NCBI GenBank assembly: GCA_902594855.1
Contig: CACJNS010000003.1
Location: forward strand, 1-64,000
Direction: 5' to 3'
Length of the DNA: 64,000 nucleotides
DNA from: an uncultured SAR86 cluster bacterium
GTDB lineage: Bacteria; Pseudomonadota; Gammaproteobacteria; Magnimaribacterales; AG-339-G14
In this document: in pieces, positions 35,796-45,404 of the stretch
How the letters are laid out: every line of letters starts with the position of its first letter
Numbering within the stretch: position 1 is the first letter of the stretch
Made by a program: the position numbers and the translations under genes
The notes under the pieces: model-generated
The model's input: only the letters and a program-made list of their open reading frames with translations
The model's database searches: none
What the model was told of the DNA's origin: nothing

Positions 35796-36617
35796 CTATT
35801 TAAGACTATTCAAGTAATGTTGAATTAAATCTCCTGAAATAGATACGCCTGGTGGAGGTGTATTAGGTAAATTATCAACTTCAAACCATTGAGCATCATC
35901 TATCTCATCGTTGTCTGGGGTTATTTCTCCAGATTTGTATTCAGCAAAATATCCAAGCATTAATTGACCTGGGAAAGGCCAAGACTGACTTTGAAAATAT
36001 TTAATATTGTGAACCTCTATTCCAACTTCTTCTTTTACTTCTCTCATTAAACAAGCTTCGGCACTTTCTCCAGCCTCAATAAAACCAGCAATAGTGCTGT
36101 AAAGATTCACTGGAAAATTTTTATTGTGAGCCAATAAGATGCTTTTATCTTTATGAATTAAGGTAATTATGCATGGAGAAATTTTTGGATAAACTAAAGG
36201 CGCATGACAATTATGACATTTCATAGCCCTTTCTCTTTCATCATGATGTAATTCTGATCCGCAAAAGCCGCAATATTTATTTGAATCTGACCAGTTAACT
36301 ATCTGAAATGCTCTAGAAATGGCTTCGAATAGACGCATATTCATCACAGGAAATAAAGCTCTTAAATCGGTAAAAGTTGTATCTGGAATCAATGTTTGTT
36401 CATTTGACACAGACACAGCATAAAGGGGTGAATCATCTAAATATCCAATAAAGTGTCTACTTTTTTCTTCTAGGCCTGACCATTTCATTTCATCCTCAGT
36501 AGCTGGTCGGACCGAAGATTCTTTTAAAAAGTGTAATAACTTTGAATTATATACAGGAAAGTACTTTGACTCTTTGGACGTATCATCTATAAAATTAGCC
36601 GGCGTAAAGATATTCAT
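35796..36617 (-). CDS. nudC: NAD-capped RNA hydrolase / NADH pyrophosphatase
   Basis: 273 residues. A four-cysteine zinc site ([22 protein letters not shown], about 119-140) precedes a Nudix box [22 protein letters not shown] (about 177-198) and the NudC-specific [14 protein letters not shown]. Removes NMN from NADH or NAD-capped RNA. It ends 1 base from the rne stop (convergent), so both RNA-metabolism genes finish nearly back to back. Its start is only 10 bases from the nhaB start on the other strand. Confidence 0.93.
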   Translation of the reverse strand: MNIFTPANFIDDTSKESKYFPVYNSKLLHFLKESSVRPATEDEMKWSGLEEKSRHFIGYLDDSPLYAVSVSNEQTLIPDTTFTDLRALFPVMNMRLFEAISRAFQIVNWSDSNKYCGFCGSELHHDERERAMKCHNCHAPLVYPKISPCIITLIHKDKSILLAHNKNFPVNLYSTIAGFIEAGESAEACLMREVKEEVGIEVHNIKYFQSQSWPFPGQLMLGYFAEYKSGEITPDNDEIDDAQWFEVDNLPNTPPPGVSISGDLIQHYLNSLK

Positions 36618-36627
36618 ACAAAAAACT

Positions 36628-38136
36628 ATGTCCTCAGCAATTTTTAAGAACTTTCTTGGTCATGCTCCTGATTGGTATAAGCAGACCATTCTAGCCTTTT
36701 TAGTTATAAATCCAATTCTTTACTTCATTTGTATTGCAACGTCCTTGCCTGCTGGGACCATTTTAGGCTGGGTTATTCTTGCGGAATTTATTTTTACACT
36801 TGCCATGACTTTTAAATGTCACCCTCTTCCTCCTGGAGGACTGATTGCACTGCAGGCAGTTATTTTAGGGCTCACTTCAACCAGTCAAGTTTATTACGAA
36901 ATTTCTCTAAACCTTAAAGTAATTCTATTGCTTATGTTCATGGTTGCTGGAATATTTTTTATGAAGGACTTGCTTCTTTTTATTTTTACTAAGCTTTTAT
37001 TGAAAGTAAAAAACAAGACAACTGTATCTCTTCTTTTTGTCTTCGCTGCCGCTTTTTTATCAGCTTTTCTTGATGCCTTAACTGTAACAGCAGTTTTAAT
37101 ATCCGTCGCCGTTGGTTTTTATACTGTTTATCACCAAGCGGCATCTGGAAAAGATTATTTAGATGAACATGACTTAAACGATGATTCTCATCTAGACGAT
37201 AATGAATCAATTAATTTAGAAAAATTTAAACTCTTTCTTTGTAACCTACTAATGCATGGAGCCGTGGGAACAGCTCTTGGTGGCGTTTGTACTATTGTAG
37301 GAGAGCCACAAAATCTTCTTATTGCATCCATCGCCGAATGGGACTTTATAGAATTTTTTATGAGGATGGCTCCAATTTCAATGCCTGTTTTAATCGCTGG
37401 CTTGTTCACTACATTATTTTTAGAAAGATTTAAGGTTTTTGGATACGGCGCTCAACTCCCAGAAAGAGTCAGAGATATACTTCAAGCATTTGATGATGAT
37501 CAAACAGCTAACTTAACAGATCAAGTTAAAGCCAAACTTCTCGTTCAACTAATCGTTGGATTAATCCTTATGTTCTCTTTGGCATTTAGTATTGCTGCTG
37601 TTGGTCTTATAGGTTTGATGATTATTATACTTTTGACTTCATTTACAGGGATCATTGAAGAAAAAGAATTAGGAAAAGCCTTCGAGGAAGCTCTTCCTTT
37701 CACAGCCCTGCTGGTTGTTTTTTTTGCTGTGGTTGCAGTTATACACGATCAACATTTATTTAAGCCTGTTATTGATTATGTGTTTCTTCAAGCTGTGGAA
37801 CTTCAAGCGCCTCTGTTTTTTATAGCAAATGGAATTTTATCCATGATTAGTGACAATGTTTTTGTTGCTACTATTTATATCAACGAAATTAAAGCTGCAT
37901 TAGATTCTGGAGAAATCAGCAGAAATCAATTTGATGCGTTAGCTGTTGCGATAAATACCGGTACAAACTTACCAAGTGTTGCTACTCCAAACGGACAAGC
38001 AGCTTTTCTCTTCTTGCTAACATCATCAGTGGCTCCTCTAATTGGTCTGTCTTATTTAAGAATGGTCAAGCTGGCTCTTCCTTATACAATCGTATTGAGC
38101 TCTGTTGGATTGACAGCAATTTTTTATTACTTTTAA
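36628..38136 (+). CDS. nhaB: Na+/H+ antiporter NhaB
   Basis: 502 residues from the chosen start. The track's earlier Met (36574) would add 18 residues antisense to nudC and is rejected because [18 protein letters not shown] aligns with the NhaB N-terminus. Multi-pass membrane protein with [39 protein letters not shown] and [13 protein letters not shown] typical of the family. It exports Na+ in exchange for H+, which fits a marine cell with several Na+-driven transporters here. No clear RBS is visible upstream. The stop TAA overlaps the dusA ATG by one base. Confidence 0.9.
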   Translation: MSSAIFKNFLGHAPDWYKQTILAFLVINPILYFICIATSLPAGTILGWVILAEFIFTLAMTFKCHPLPPGGLIALQAVILGLTSTSQVYYEISLNLKVILLLMFMVAGIFFMKDLLLFIFTKLLLKVKNKTTVSLLFVFAAAFLSAFLDALTVTAVLISVAVGFYTVYHQAASGKDYLDEHDLNDDSHLDDNESINLEKFKLFLCNLLMHGAVGTALGGVCTIVGEPQNLLIASIAEWDFIEFFMRMAPISMPVLIAGLFTTLFLERFKVFGYGAQLPERVRDILQAFDDDQTANLTDQVKAKLLVQLIVGLILMFSLAFSIAAVGLIGLMIIILLTSFTGIIEEKELGKAFEEALPFTALLVVFFAVVAVIHDQHLFKPVIDYVFLQAVELQAPLFFIANGILSMISDNVFVATIYINEIKAALDSGEISRNQFDALAVAINTGTNLPSVATPNGQAAFLFLLTSSVAPLIGLSYLRMVKLALPYTIVLSSVGLTAIFYYF

Positions 38137-39095
38137 TGGATAGAACCTTTTGTATCGCCCCAATGATGGGAAGAACTGATACGCATTTTAGAAATCTTTG
38201 TAGGTTTGCTTCAAAACATGCTGTTTTATTCACAGAAATGGTGCATTCCAATGCCCTTTTGAAAAACAAACGAATAGATAAATATATACAAAGAACTGAT
38301 ATAGAAAATCCAGTTGTCTTCCAGCTTGGCGGTTGTGAACCAAGGGATCTCGCAGAAGCAACTAAAATAATTAATGAAAACAAATACGATGAAATTAATT
38401 TGAATGTTGGTTGTCCTAGCCCAAGGGTGAAATCAGGAGGTTTTGGAGCATTTCTCATGTACGAACCAACTAAAGTGAAAGATTGTCTTTCTGCTATGAC
38501 TGCATCTTCTGATATACCAATAACTGCAAAAATTAGATTGGGAGTAGATAATCAAGATATTGAAGAAACTTTAGATAATTTCATTGAAATCATTTTGCAA
38601 TCTGGAATAAAAACTCTATATGTGCATGCCAGAAAAGGAATGCTTGAAGGATTAAATCCAAAAGAAAATAGAAATATTCCACCTCTTAACTACGAAAGAG
38701 TCTATCGATTAAAAGAAGATTTTCCAGATATTGAAATAATACTCAACGGAGGTTTATCTAACTTTCAAGAAGATAAAGATAAATTAAAAATGATTGATGG
38801 TTTGATGTACGGAAGGTATATCTGTGAAAAACCTTATGAATTAACTAAAGTAGATAAAATTTTTTATCAATCAACAAATGAAACTGAAATTGAATCTCTT
38901 GTAATGATGATGGAAAAATATTTGATAGAAAATCAAGATTTAGGATTCTCAGGCTACTTAATTAAAAGGCATATGGTAAATTTTTTTAAAGGTTTTAGTT
39001 ATTCAAAAAAGATAAGACAAATAATTATGTCGGATAACCTAAACGTAGATGAGATAATAAAAATACTGAAGAAAAAACATTTATTAGTCGCATGA
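38136..39095 (+). CDS. dusA: tRNA-dihydrouridine synthase A
   Basis: 319 residues, FMN-dependent TIM barrel. N-terminal CIAPMMGRTDTHFRNLCR is DusA-like. The catalytic Cys is in NLNVGCPSPRVKSGGFGAFLM (about 95-115), followed by VHARKGMLEGLNPKENR and LNGGL. It reduces U20/U20a in the D-loop of tRNA. Coupled with nhaB by a TAATG overlap and with the TerB-like gene by a 4-base overlap. Confidence 0.92.
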   Translation: MDRTFCIAPMMGRTDTHFRNLCRFASKHAVLFTEMVHSNALLKNKRIDKYIQRTDIENPVVFQLGGCEPRDLAEATKIINENKYDEINLNVGCPSPRVKSGGFGAFLMYEPTKVKDCLSAMTASSDIPITAKIRLGVDNQDIEETLDNFIEIILQSGIKTLYVHARKGMLEGLNPKENRNIPPLNYERVYRLKEDFPDIEIILNGGLSNFQEDKDKLKMIDGLMYGRYICEKPYELTKVDKIFYQSTNETEIESLVMMMEKYLIENQDLGFSGYLIKRHMVNFFKGFSYSKKIRQIIMSDNLNVDEIIKILKKKHLLVA

Positions 39096-39538
39096 AATTT
39101 TTCAAAAATTTATTTAAAACTAAAGAAAGTGAAGATGAGAGCAAAGATAACAGTATTCAAAAATCCATTTGCTCTTTAATGATAGAAGTTGCTTATGCCG
39201 ATAATCAATTAGATGAATCTGAATTGAAAGCTATGGCTAATTCCCTCAATAAATTAGATATTGAAGAAGAAGAGATACAAGAAATCGTTGATGCAACTCT
39301 TGCAAAGTCTAAAGAATCAATTTCTTTTTATGAACACACGAGAATACTTAATGATCAACTTGACTACGATCAGAAAAAAGAAGTCCTGAATTCTGTTTGG
39401 GCAATAGCTTTTGCAGATGGAGAGATGGATAAGCATGAAGAGCATCTGATAAGAAGAATTGCTGATCTTTTATACCTCAATCATAAAGATTTTATTAATG
39501 CCAAATTAATTCAAAAAGAAACTAATGAAGATAGTTAA
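39092..39538 (+). CDS. TerB-like domain protein
   Basis: 148 residues, helical and acidic, cytoplasmic. CSLMIEVAYADNQLDESELKAM and SVWAIAFADGEMDKHEEHLIRRIADLL are the paired acidic signatures of the TerB (tellurite-resistance B/DUF533-like) fold. Single-domain versions are common in gammaproteobacteria and their role is poorly known; no other ter genes are here, so tellurite resistance is not implied. Overlaps dusA by 4 bases and the next gene by 14. Confidence 0.75.
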   Translation: MKFFKNLFKTKESEDESKDNSIQKSICSLMIEVAYADNQLDESELKAMANSLNKLDIEEEEIQEIVDATLAKSKESISFYEHTRILNDQLDYDQKKEVLNSVWAIAFADGEMDKHEEHLIRRIADLLYLNHKDFINAKLIQKETNEDS

Positions 39539-40766
39539 TCCAAGCAAGCATCATTTATCAAAGGAAAAACTCCAATTCATGGATGAACTTTTCATGGATA
39601 GATACATATCACCAGGAAAAATATCTGGAACACAAACCTTGGTGGCAAGGAATGGAGAAATTGTTCATTGTCATTCTCAGGGTTTAAGAGATATTGAACA
39701 AAATCTAAAGATGGAAGATGACTCGATTTTTAGAATCTATTCAATGACAAAACCTGTAACCGGAGTAGCCTTAATGCAGTTATATGAAAAAGGTTATTTT
39801 CATCTGGCAGACCCGGTGAGCAAATTTCTCCCTGAATTTAAAAATCAAACAGTTTACATAAGTGGAATCTATCCGGCATTTGATACCAGACCTGTAAACA
39901 GAGAAATGACAATTCGAGATTTATTAACTCATACCTCTGGTCTCAGCTATTCAATTAATTTTGAAAATCACTTAGATAGTGCCTATAGACATGTATTTGA
40001 TGAATTACTACCAGACAGGGAAAGACGTTCTCTGGATTTAAAAGATGTATGCGAGACTTTAGCTACCCTTCCCCTTCAATTTTCCCCTGGCGAAGGCTGG
40101 CTCTATAGTGTTTCTATAGATGTGTGCGCAAGAATTGTTGAAGTTATATCAGGAGAGAAAATAGATGATTACTTTAAAGAAAACATATTTGATCCCTTAG
40201 GTATGAAAGATACAGGATTTATAGTGCCTCAAAAGGATGCAGATAGATTGACAGCTTTGTATTGGAGAACGCCCGAAAAAAAATTAGTCCTAGAAGATCC
40301 ATCTGGAAAAGAAAGTAACATGTTGATAGATAAAAAATTCAAAGGAGGCGGTAGTGGTCTCGCATCTACTATTGAAGACTATTTCAAGTTTAGTCAGATG
40401 CTCTTAAATGGTGGCGAATTAAATGGGAAAAGAATACTCTCAAGAAAAACTGTTGAGTTAATGACAATGAATCACCTTCCTAATAACAATACTTTGATAG
40501 ATATGAATGCTGGAGGAGGTTTTTCTGAGGTACGTTATCAGGGGATGGGTTATGGTCTGAGCATGGCTGTAACTGTAGATCAAGCTGCTACACAAATCTC
40601 TGGAACTGCGGGCTCCTATAACTGGGGCGGTATGGCAAGTACTTTTTTCTGGATAGATCCAATAGAAAATTTATTAGGGATCTTCATGACTCAATTGAGG
40701 CCTTCGACTACCTTTCCATTTAGAGGGCAAATGCAAGCTATGGTGTACGGATCATTTGAGGACTAA
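39525..40766 (+). CDS. Beta-lactamase-fold serine hydrolase (EstB-like)
   Basis: 413 residues, beta-lactamase class C fold. SxxK is SMTK in FRIYSMTKPVTGVALMQ (about 74-77); GLSYSINF and LYSVSIDVCARIVE follow, with Tyr but no YxN. C-terminal GTAGSYNWGGMASTFFWIDP fits the esterase members, where HxG replaces KTG. No signal peptide is seen, so it is probably a cytoplasmic esterase or hydrolase rather than a resistance enzyme. End overlaps mlaA by 4 bases (CTAA). Confidence 0.85.
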   Translation: MKIVNPSKHHLSKEKLQFMDELFMDRYISPGKISGTQTLVARNGEIVHCHSQGLRDIEQNLKMEDDSIFRIYSMTKPVTGVALMQLYEKGYFHLADPVSKFLPEFKNQTVYISGIYPAFDTRPVNREMTIRDLLTHTSGLSYSINFENHLDSAYRHVFDELLPDRERRSLDLKDVCETLATLPLQFSPGEGWLYSVSIDVCARIVEVISGEKIDDYFKENIFDPLGMKDTGFIVPQKDADRLTALYWRTPEKKLVLEDPSGKESNMLIDKKFKGGGSGLASTIEDYFKFSQMLLNGGELNGKRILSRKTVELMTMNHLPNNNTLIDMNAGGGFSEVRYQGMGYGLSMAVTVDQAATQISGTAGSYNWGGMASTFFWIDPIENLLGIFMTQLRPSTTFPFRGQMQAMVYGSFED

Positions 40767-41488
40767 AAATCTTCAAATTCATCGACAAAATCATCAGCAT
40801 CAATTTCTCCGTCACTGATTTCGTATTTTCTACGTTGCAAATATGCATCTCTAAAAAATATATATTTGTCTCCGCTAACGAAATTATCAAGCTCGAGTAA
40901 TACAGTTGTTTGATTCAAGACATTTATTCCAGTCAGTAATCCTGATGTAGTTGGATGATCATCTGCTACAGCCAAAGGAGATATTACTGAATCAATTCCC
41001 CTTGATAAACCATCCCTCACAGTTGTGGGACCTAAAAAGGGCAAGACAATGTATGGTCCTTGATCTACACCCCATTTACCGAGTGTCTGACCAAAATCTT
41101 CATTGTTCTTATCAAATCCCATTGGGGTAGCAACGTCAAAGAGACCAAAAAGACCAAACATTGTATTAAAAATAAACCTTCCAAAATCATTTATGGCTTT
41201 AATAAAATTTTCTTGCAGAATATTATTAATTCCTGATTTCACATCACTAATGTTTTCAAAAAAATCTGTTACTCGATCTCTTATAAATGGAGGCGTTGCT
41301 TTTACATACGCTCCAGTGACAGGCTCAACTAGATTTTCAATAACTTTTTCATTGAATTCATGGACTTTTCTATTTTGTTCTTCATAAGGGTCTATTGGAT
41401 CTCTTAATTCCAAGGAACTAGCACAACCTATAAACAAGAAGAAAAATGTTAAAATAGATGCAAACCTTTTAAAGAAAAGAATATTCAT
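40763..41488 (-). CDS. mlaA: Outer-membrane lipid asymmetry lipoprotein MlaA (VacJ)
   Basis: 241 residues. Lipoprotein signal FFLFIGC (about Cys22) followed by DPIDPYEEQNRKVHEFNEKV. Family core motifs: NNILQENFIKAINDFGRFIFNT and DFGQTLGKWGVDQGPYIVLPFLGPTTVRD. Removes phospholipids from the outer leaflet and passes them to the Mla pathway; mlaBCDEF are not in this window. An acidic C-terminal tail (DGEIDADDFVDEFEDF) is present. The start is 11 bases from the divergent metG start. Confidence 0.92.
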   Translation of the reverse strand: MNILFFKRFASILTFFFLFIGCASSLELRDPIDPYEEQNRKVHEFNEKVIENLVEPVTGAYVKATPPFIRDRVTDFFENISDVKSGINNILQENFIKAINDFGRFIFNTMFGLFGLFDVATPMGFDKNNEDFGQTLGKWGVDQGPYIVLPFLGPTTVRDGLSRGIDSVISPLAVADDHPTTSGLLTGINVLNQTTVLLELDNFVSGDKYIFFRDAYLQRRKYEISDGEIDADDFVDEFEDF

Positions 41489-41499
41489 TTCGTAAGCAT

Positions 41500-43152
41500 A
41501 TGCCTCTTCCTAAAAAAAACAACAGTGTAATTGTAACTTCTGCTTTGCCTTATGCTAACGGTGATTTACACATTGGGCATCTTTTAGAGCATGTGCAAAC
41601 AGATATCTGGGTAAGGTTGCTTAGAGCAAACAACATTACTTGTCACTATGTTTGTGCAAGCGATGCTCATGGTACTCCTATTATGCTAAGAGCTAAGGAG
41701 TTGGAGACCGAACCTGAAAAAATGGTTGAAGAATTCAGATCCTCTCATATGAAAGACTTAGGATCATTCAATATTTCTCACGATAATTTTTATACAACTC
41801 ATAGTGAAGAAAATAAATACTTCAGTGAATTGATTTATAACAAAGCAAAAGAATCTGGATTCATTGAAAGTAAACAGATCGAACAACTATTTGACGAAAG
41901 TGCAGGCTTATTTCTCTCAGATAGATATGTTAAAGGTTCTTGTCCAAAATGTTCTGCTGAAGATCAGTATGGAGATAATTGTGAAATCTGTGGTGCGAAA
42001 TATGAAGCAGCTGAATTAATCAATCCAGTATCAACAATCAGCGGTCAAAAGCCAGTAGTGAAAACTAGTGAGCATGTTTTTTTTAAATTATCAAAGTTAG
42101 AAACTAATGTGGCAAATTGGATGAAAGCTACACCTCTTCAGGAAGCAGTTAAAAATAAACTTGAAGAATGGTTTCAGCAAGGTCTAAAAGATTGGGATAT
42201 TAGTAGAGATTCGCCTTATTTTGGATTTGAAATTCCTGATATGCCAGGGAAGTACTTTTATGTCTGGCTTGATGCCCCTATTGGGTACATAGCCAGTCTT
42301 GAAAAACATCTAAGAGCAAAAAGTGATGTGTCTGCAGAAGAAATTTGGTCGGAAACTGCCAATACAGAAATTTATCATTTTATTGGAAAAGATATCATGA
42401 ATTTCCACGCCTTATTTTGGCCAGCTTTACTAGAAACTTCTAAATTTAAAAAACCATCCAATGTTTTTGTTCATGGTTTCTTAGGCTTGAACGGGGCAAA
42501 AATGTCTAAGTCAAAAGGTAATTTTTTAAGTATGAGAGATTACTTAGATATTCTTGATGCTGACTATATAAGATATTACTTGGCATCAAAGTTATCTCCT
42601 TCCATTGATGATATTGATCTCAACTATGATGACTTCCAAAAAAAAGTTAACTCTGATTTGGTCGGAAAATTTGTGAATATTGCCAGTAGATCCGCAGGAT
42701 TTTTAAAAAAGAATGATAATCAGATAGGAAATAGTATCGATCATGAATTTTATGAAAATTTTATTTCATCAAAAAATGAAATTACTAATCTTTTTGCAGA
42801 TCTTGAATACTCAAAGGCAATTAAAGAAATCATGAAATTAGCTGATTCTGCAAATGCTTATGTGGATGAGAAAAAACCTTGGATTTTAGCTAAAGATGAA
42901 AAAAACAGGGATGAGGTTATCAAGATTGCGAGCACCACAATAAATCTATTTAGAGTTATAAACACTTATCTCAAGATAGTGATTCCAGACACATGCTCTA
43001 AAGGAGAAAGTTTTCTAAACGAGATAATCGGCTCGATTGATGATATTGACACTCCTTTAACAAATCATAAATTAGATTCTTTTTCTCCTATCCTTAATAG
43101 ATTAGAAGATGAGAAATTAGAAGCACTTATTCAAAGAGGTTCAAATGGATGA
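41500..43152 (+). CDS. metG: Methionyl-tRNA synthetase, catalytic and anticodon part
   Basis: 550 residues. HIGH at about 24-27, the four-cysteine zinc knuckle [17 protein letters not shown] (about 148-164), KMSKS at about 333-337 and an anticodon-binding helical domain at about 390-540. It charges tRNA-Met. The C-terminal EMAP/Trbp111-like domain fused in E. coli MetRS (677 residues) is missing; it is encoded by the next ORF in another frame, overlapping by 8 bases. The protein ends at a normal stop, so it is a gene split rather than a truncated fragment. Confidence 0.93.
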   Translation: MPLPKKNNSVIVTSALPYANGDLHIGHLLEHVQTDIWVRLLRANNITCHYVCASDAHGTPIMLRAKELETEPEKMVEEFRSSHMKDLGSFNISHDNFYTTHSEENKYFSELIYNKAKESGFIESKQIEQLFDESAGLFLSDRYVKGSCPKCSAEDQYGDNCEICGAKYEAAELINPVSTISGQKPVVKTSEHVFFKLSKLETNVANWMKATPLQEAVKNKLEEWFQQGLKDWDISRDSPYFGFEIPDMPGKYFYVWLDAPIGYIASLEKHLRAKSDVSAEEIWSETANTEIYHFIGKDIMNFHALFWPALLETSKFKKPSNVFVHGFLGLNGAKMSKSKGNFLSMRDYLDILDADYIRYYLASKLSPSIDDIDLNYDDFQKKVNSDLVGKFVNIASRSAGFLKKNDNQIGNSIDHEFYENFISSKNEITNLFADLEYSKAIKEIMKLADSANAYVDEKKPWILAKDEKNRDEVIKIASTTINLFRVINTYLKIVIPDTCSKGESFLNEIIGSIDDIDTPLTNHKLDSFSPILNRLEDEKLEALIQRGSNG

Positions 43153-43477
43153 AATTTCTATAGAAGATTTTATAAAAATAGATCTGAGAGTTGCTGAGAT
43201 CAAAAACGCTGAAAACGTGGAAGAAGCAGATAAACTCCTAAAAATAATTCTAGACCTTGGAAATTTAGGAGAAAGAACGGTATTTGCAGGTATTAAAAAA
43301 TTTTATGATCCAGAAAAATTAATAGGTCTAAAAATTATATGTGTAGCTAATTTAAAGCCTAGGAAGATGCGATTTGGAGTATCTGAGGGTATGATTCTTG
43401 CTGCAAGTAACGATGAAGATGGCGTATTTATATTGCATCCTGATCAGGGTGCAAAACCAGGGATGAGAGTGAGTTAA
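43145..43477 (+). CDS. Free-standing tRNA-binding domain (MetRS C-terminal/Trbp111-like)
   Basis: 110 residues, one OB-fold tRNA-binding domain: [28 protein letters not shown] and [28 protein letters not shown], the same sequence normally fused to the C-terminus of MetRS. Own start codon, 8-base overlap with metG and a TAATG overlap with the reductase gene. It probably forms a homodimer that brings tRNA to MetG, like Trbp111 of Aquifex. The junction with metG could also be a frameshift; the two reading frames differ. Confidence 0.9.
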   Translation: MDEISIEDFIKIDLRVAEIKNAENVEEADKLLKIILDLGNLGERTVFAGIKKFYDPEKLIGLKIICVANLKPRKMRFGVSEGMILAASNDEDGVFILHPDQGAKPGMRVS

Positions 43478-44511
43478 TGACTAAAAGCATTGAAACAGAT
43501 ATTTTAATTATTGGAGCTGGTCCGGTAGGACTATTTACAGTATTTGAGGCAGGATTACTGGGTCTCAAATGTCATCTTGTAGACAATCTAGATAAAATTG
43601 GCGGTCAATGCATTGAACTTTATCCAGAAAAACCTATTTACGACATACCCGGTGTACCAAATCAAACTGGTAAGGAGCATATAGATTCACTTTTAAAACA
43701 AATCGAGCCCTTTGATTACGAAGTTCATCTAAATCAACGAGTGGATAAAATTGAAGAGTCAGGAGATTATTGGATTGCCGAAACGACTGATGGAATTTCT
43801 TTTAAGACGCTAAATATTTTTATAGCGGCTGGTGCTGGGTCTTTTGAACCTAGAAAACCCCCCGTTGAGTCTCCGGATAAATTTTTAGGCAAAGGAATAG
43901 ATTATGCAGTCAGAAGTGTAGACAAATACAAAGGTAAGGATATTGTTATTTTTGGTGGCGGAGATAGTGCACTAGATTGGTCAGTAGAATTAGCAAATAA
44001 AGCGAAATCAATAAAACTTGTTCACAGAAGAGATGATTTTAGAGGTGCAGAACATACCGAAAACAAAATGCGAAGTTTTGTTGCAAGTGGTGAAATAGAG
44101 TTAAAAATTCCTTTTGTCATAAAATCTATTGTTGGTGGTAAGTCTTTTGAGGGAGTAGAAATCATGAATTTTGAAACCAAAGAGACAGAAGTTATTAACT
44201 GCGATGAGGCGTTATTTTTCTTTGGTTTAAGTAAGCAACTTGGGCCAATAAATGATTGGGAGATTGATTTAAACGAAAGAAAAGTTCAAGTAGATACAGA
44301 AAAATTTGAAACGAATCAAAAAGGCATCTTTGCTGTTGGCGATATCAATACTTATCCTGGAAAATTAGACCTAATCCTTTGCGGGTTTCATGAAACTACC
44401 CTTGCTGTACAAGAAGCCTTTAAAAGAATAAATCCAGGTGAGAGAGTTCCTTTCGGTTACACAACCTCGAATAAAGGTTTGCAAGAAAAACTTAAAGTTT
44501 CTGGATCATGA
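43477..44511 (+). CDS. Ferredoxin-NADP+ reductase, thioredoxin-reductase-like type
   Basis: 344 residues. FAD motif ILIIGAGPVGLFTVFEAG (about 7-25), NADPH motif IVIFGGGDSALDW (about 163-175) and the C-terminal FAVGDINTYPGKLDLILCGFHE. It lacks the CxxC of true thioredoxin reductases, and GGQCIELYPEKPIYDIPG is the hallmark of the YumC-type ferredoxin/flavodoxin reductase. It moves electrons between NADPH and ferredoxin. In the operon metG-trbp-fnr-fabD; overlaps fabD by 4 bases. Confidence 0.87.
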   Translation: MTKSIETDILIIGAGPVGLFTVFEAGLLGLKCHLVDNLDKIGGQCIELYPEKPIYDIPGVPNQTGKEHIDSLLKQIEPFDYEVHLNQRVDKIEESGDYWIAETTDGISFKTLNIFIAAGAGSFEPRKPPVESPDKFLGKGIDYAVRSVDKYKGKDIVIFGGGDSALDWSVELANKAKSIKLVHRRDDFRGAEHTENKMRSFVASGEIELKIPFVIKSIVGGKSFEGVEIMNFETKETEVINCDEALFFFGLSKQLGPINDWEIDLNERKVQVDTEKFETNQKGIFAVGDINTYPGKLDLILCGFHETTLAVQEAFKRINPGERVPFGYTTSNKGLQEKLKVSGS

Positions 44512-45404
44512 ATGCTATTTTGTTCCCTGGTCAGGGAGTTCAAACTGTAGGCATGATGGATAGCCTTTTCAGTTCAAGCGAAAAAGCAAAAGATTTATTC
44601 ATCAAAGCTTCTGATGCTATTGATATTGATCTTGTTGAGTTAGTTTCAGATGATTCAAATAATTTGATCGATTTAACAGAATATTCTCAACCAATTATTT
44701 TGGCTTCAAGCATTGCCTTTGCTGAACACTTCACAGATAAAGCCAATTATAATTTCTGTGCAGGTCTATCTCTCGGTGAATATTCTGCGCTAGTTTATTC
44801 AGGATGCTTAGATTTTTTAGATGCAATAAAGTTAGTTCATATTAGAGGAAAGCTAATGCAGAATTCAGTTGCACCCGGTGAAGCTAAAATGCTGGTTGTC
44901 ATGGGAATGAATCATGATGATATTCAATCCTTAATAAAAGAACTTTCTGATGATGGATGCACAGTAAATTTGTCCACAGATACTGCTGATGGAATGGGTG
45001 TGCTTGCGGGCGAAACTGCAAATATTGAAAAGTGTAAAACTTTGCTTGAAAGCAAAGAATTAAGAAGAGTTAAAACGCAATACGTAAATATGTCTGTGCC
45101 ATCGCATTGTTATTTATTAAAAGATGCTCAAGAGAAATTAGCCTCTGAGTTAGAAAAAATAGAATTCAGAGATCCAAGAGTTCCGATAATATCTAATTTT
45201 ACTGCGCTTCCAACTTCTGATATCGATGAAATAAAAGATAATTTGATCAATCAACTTTGTGAAACTGTAAGGTGGAGAGAAACTTTAGATTTTCTTGATA
45301 AAAGCAAAGTTTTAAGCATTACGGACTCTGGTCCCGGAAAAACAATAATAGGAATGGCTAGGAAGTTTAAAGAAATGGAGAAACTAGCTTTAATTGATTC
45401 TTAA
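44508..45404 (+). CDS. fabD: Malonyl-CoA:ACP transacylase
   Basis: 298 residues. N-terminal FPGQGVQTVGMMDSL, active Ser in AGLSLGEYSAL (about 87) and His in VPSHCYLL. It loads malonate onto the AcpP encoded 13 kb away. In most gammaproteobacteria fabD sits between fabH and fabG; here it has moved to the end of the metG operon. The stop is shared with argG (TTAA, 4-base overlap). Confidence 0.93.
   Translation: MNAILFPGQGVQTVGMMDSLFSSSEKAKDLFIKASDAIDIDLVELVSDDSNNLIDLTEYSQPIILASSIAFAEHFTDKANYNFCAGLSLGEYSALVYSGCLDFLDAIKLVHIRGKLMQNSVAPGEAKMLVVMGMNHDDIQSLIKELSDDGCTVNLSTDTADGMGVLAGETANIEKCKTLLESKELRRVKTQYVNMSVPSHCYLLKDAQEKLASELEKIEFRDPRVPIISNFTALPTSDIDEIKDNLINQLCETVRWRETLDFLDKSKVLSITDSGPGKTIIGMARKFKEMEKLALIDS

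Noticed and set aside
36574-36627. Upstream extension of nhaB to the track's start
   Set aside because: The extra 18 residues are antisense to nudC and the NhaB family starts at the internal Met.
39525-40766. Beta-lactamase resistance gene
   Set aside because: SxxK present but YxN and KTG are not; no signal peptide; better seen as an EstB-type esterase. Same for 50459-51661.
43477-44511. Thioredoxin reductase (trxB)
   Set aside because: No CxxC; motifs fit the ferredoxin/flavodoxin-NADP reductase of the same fold.
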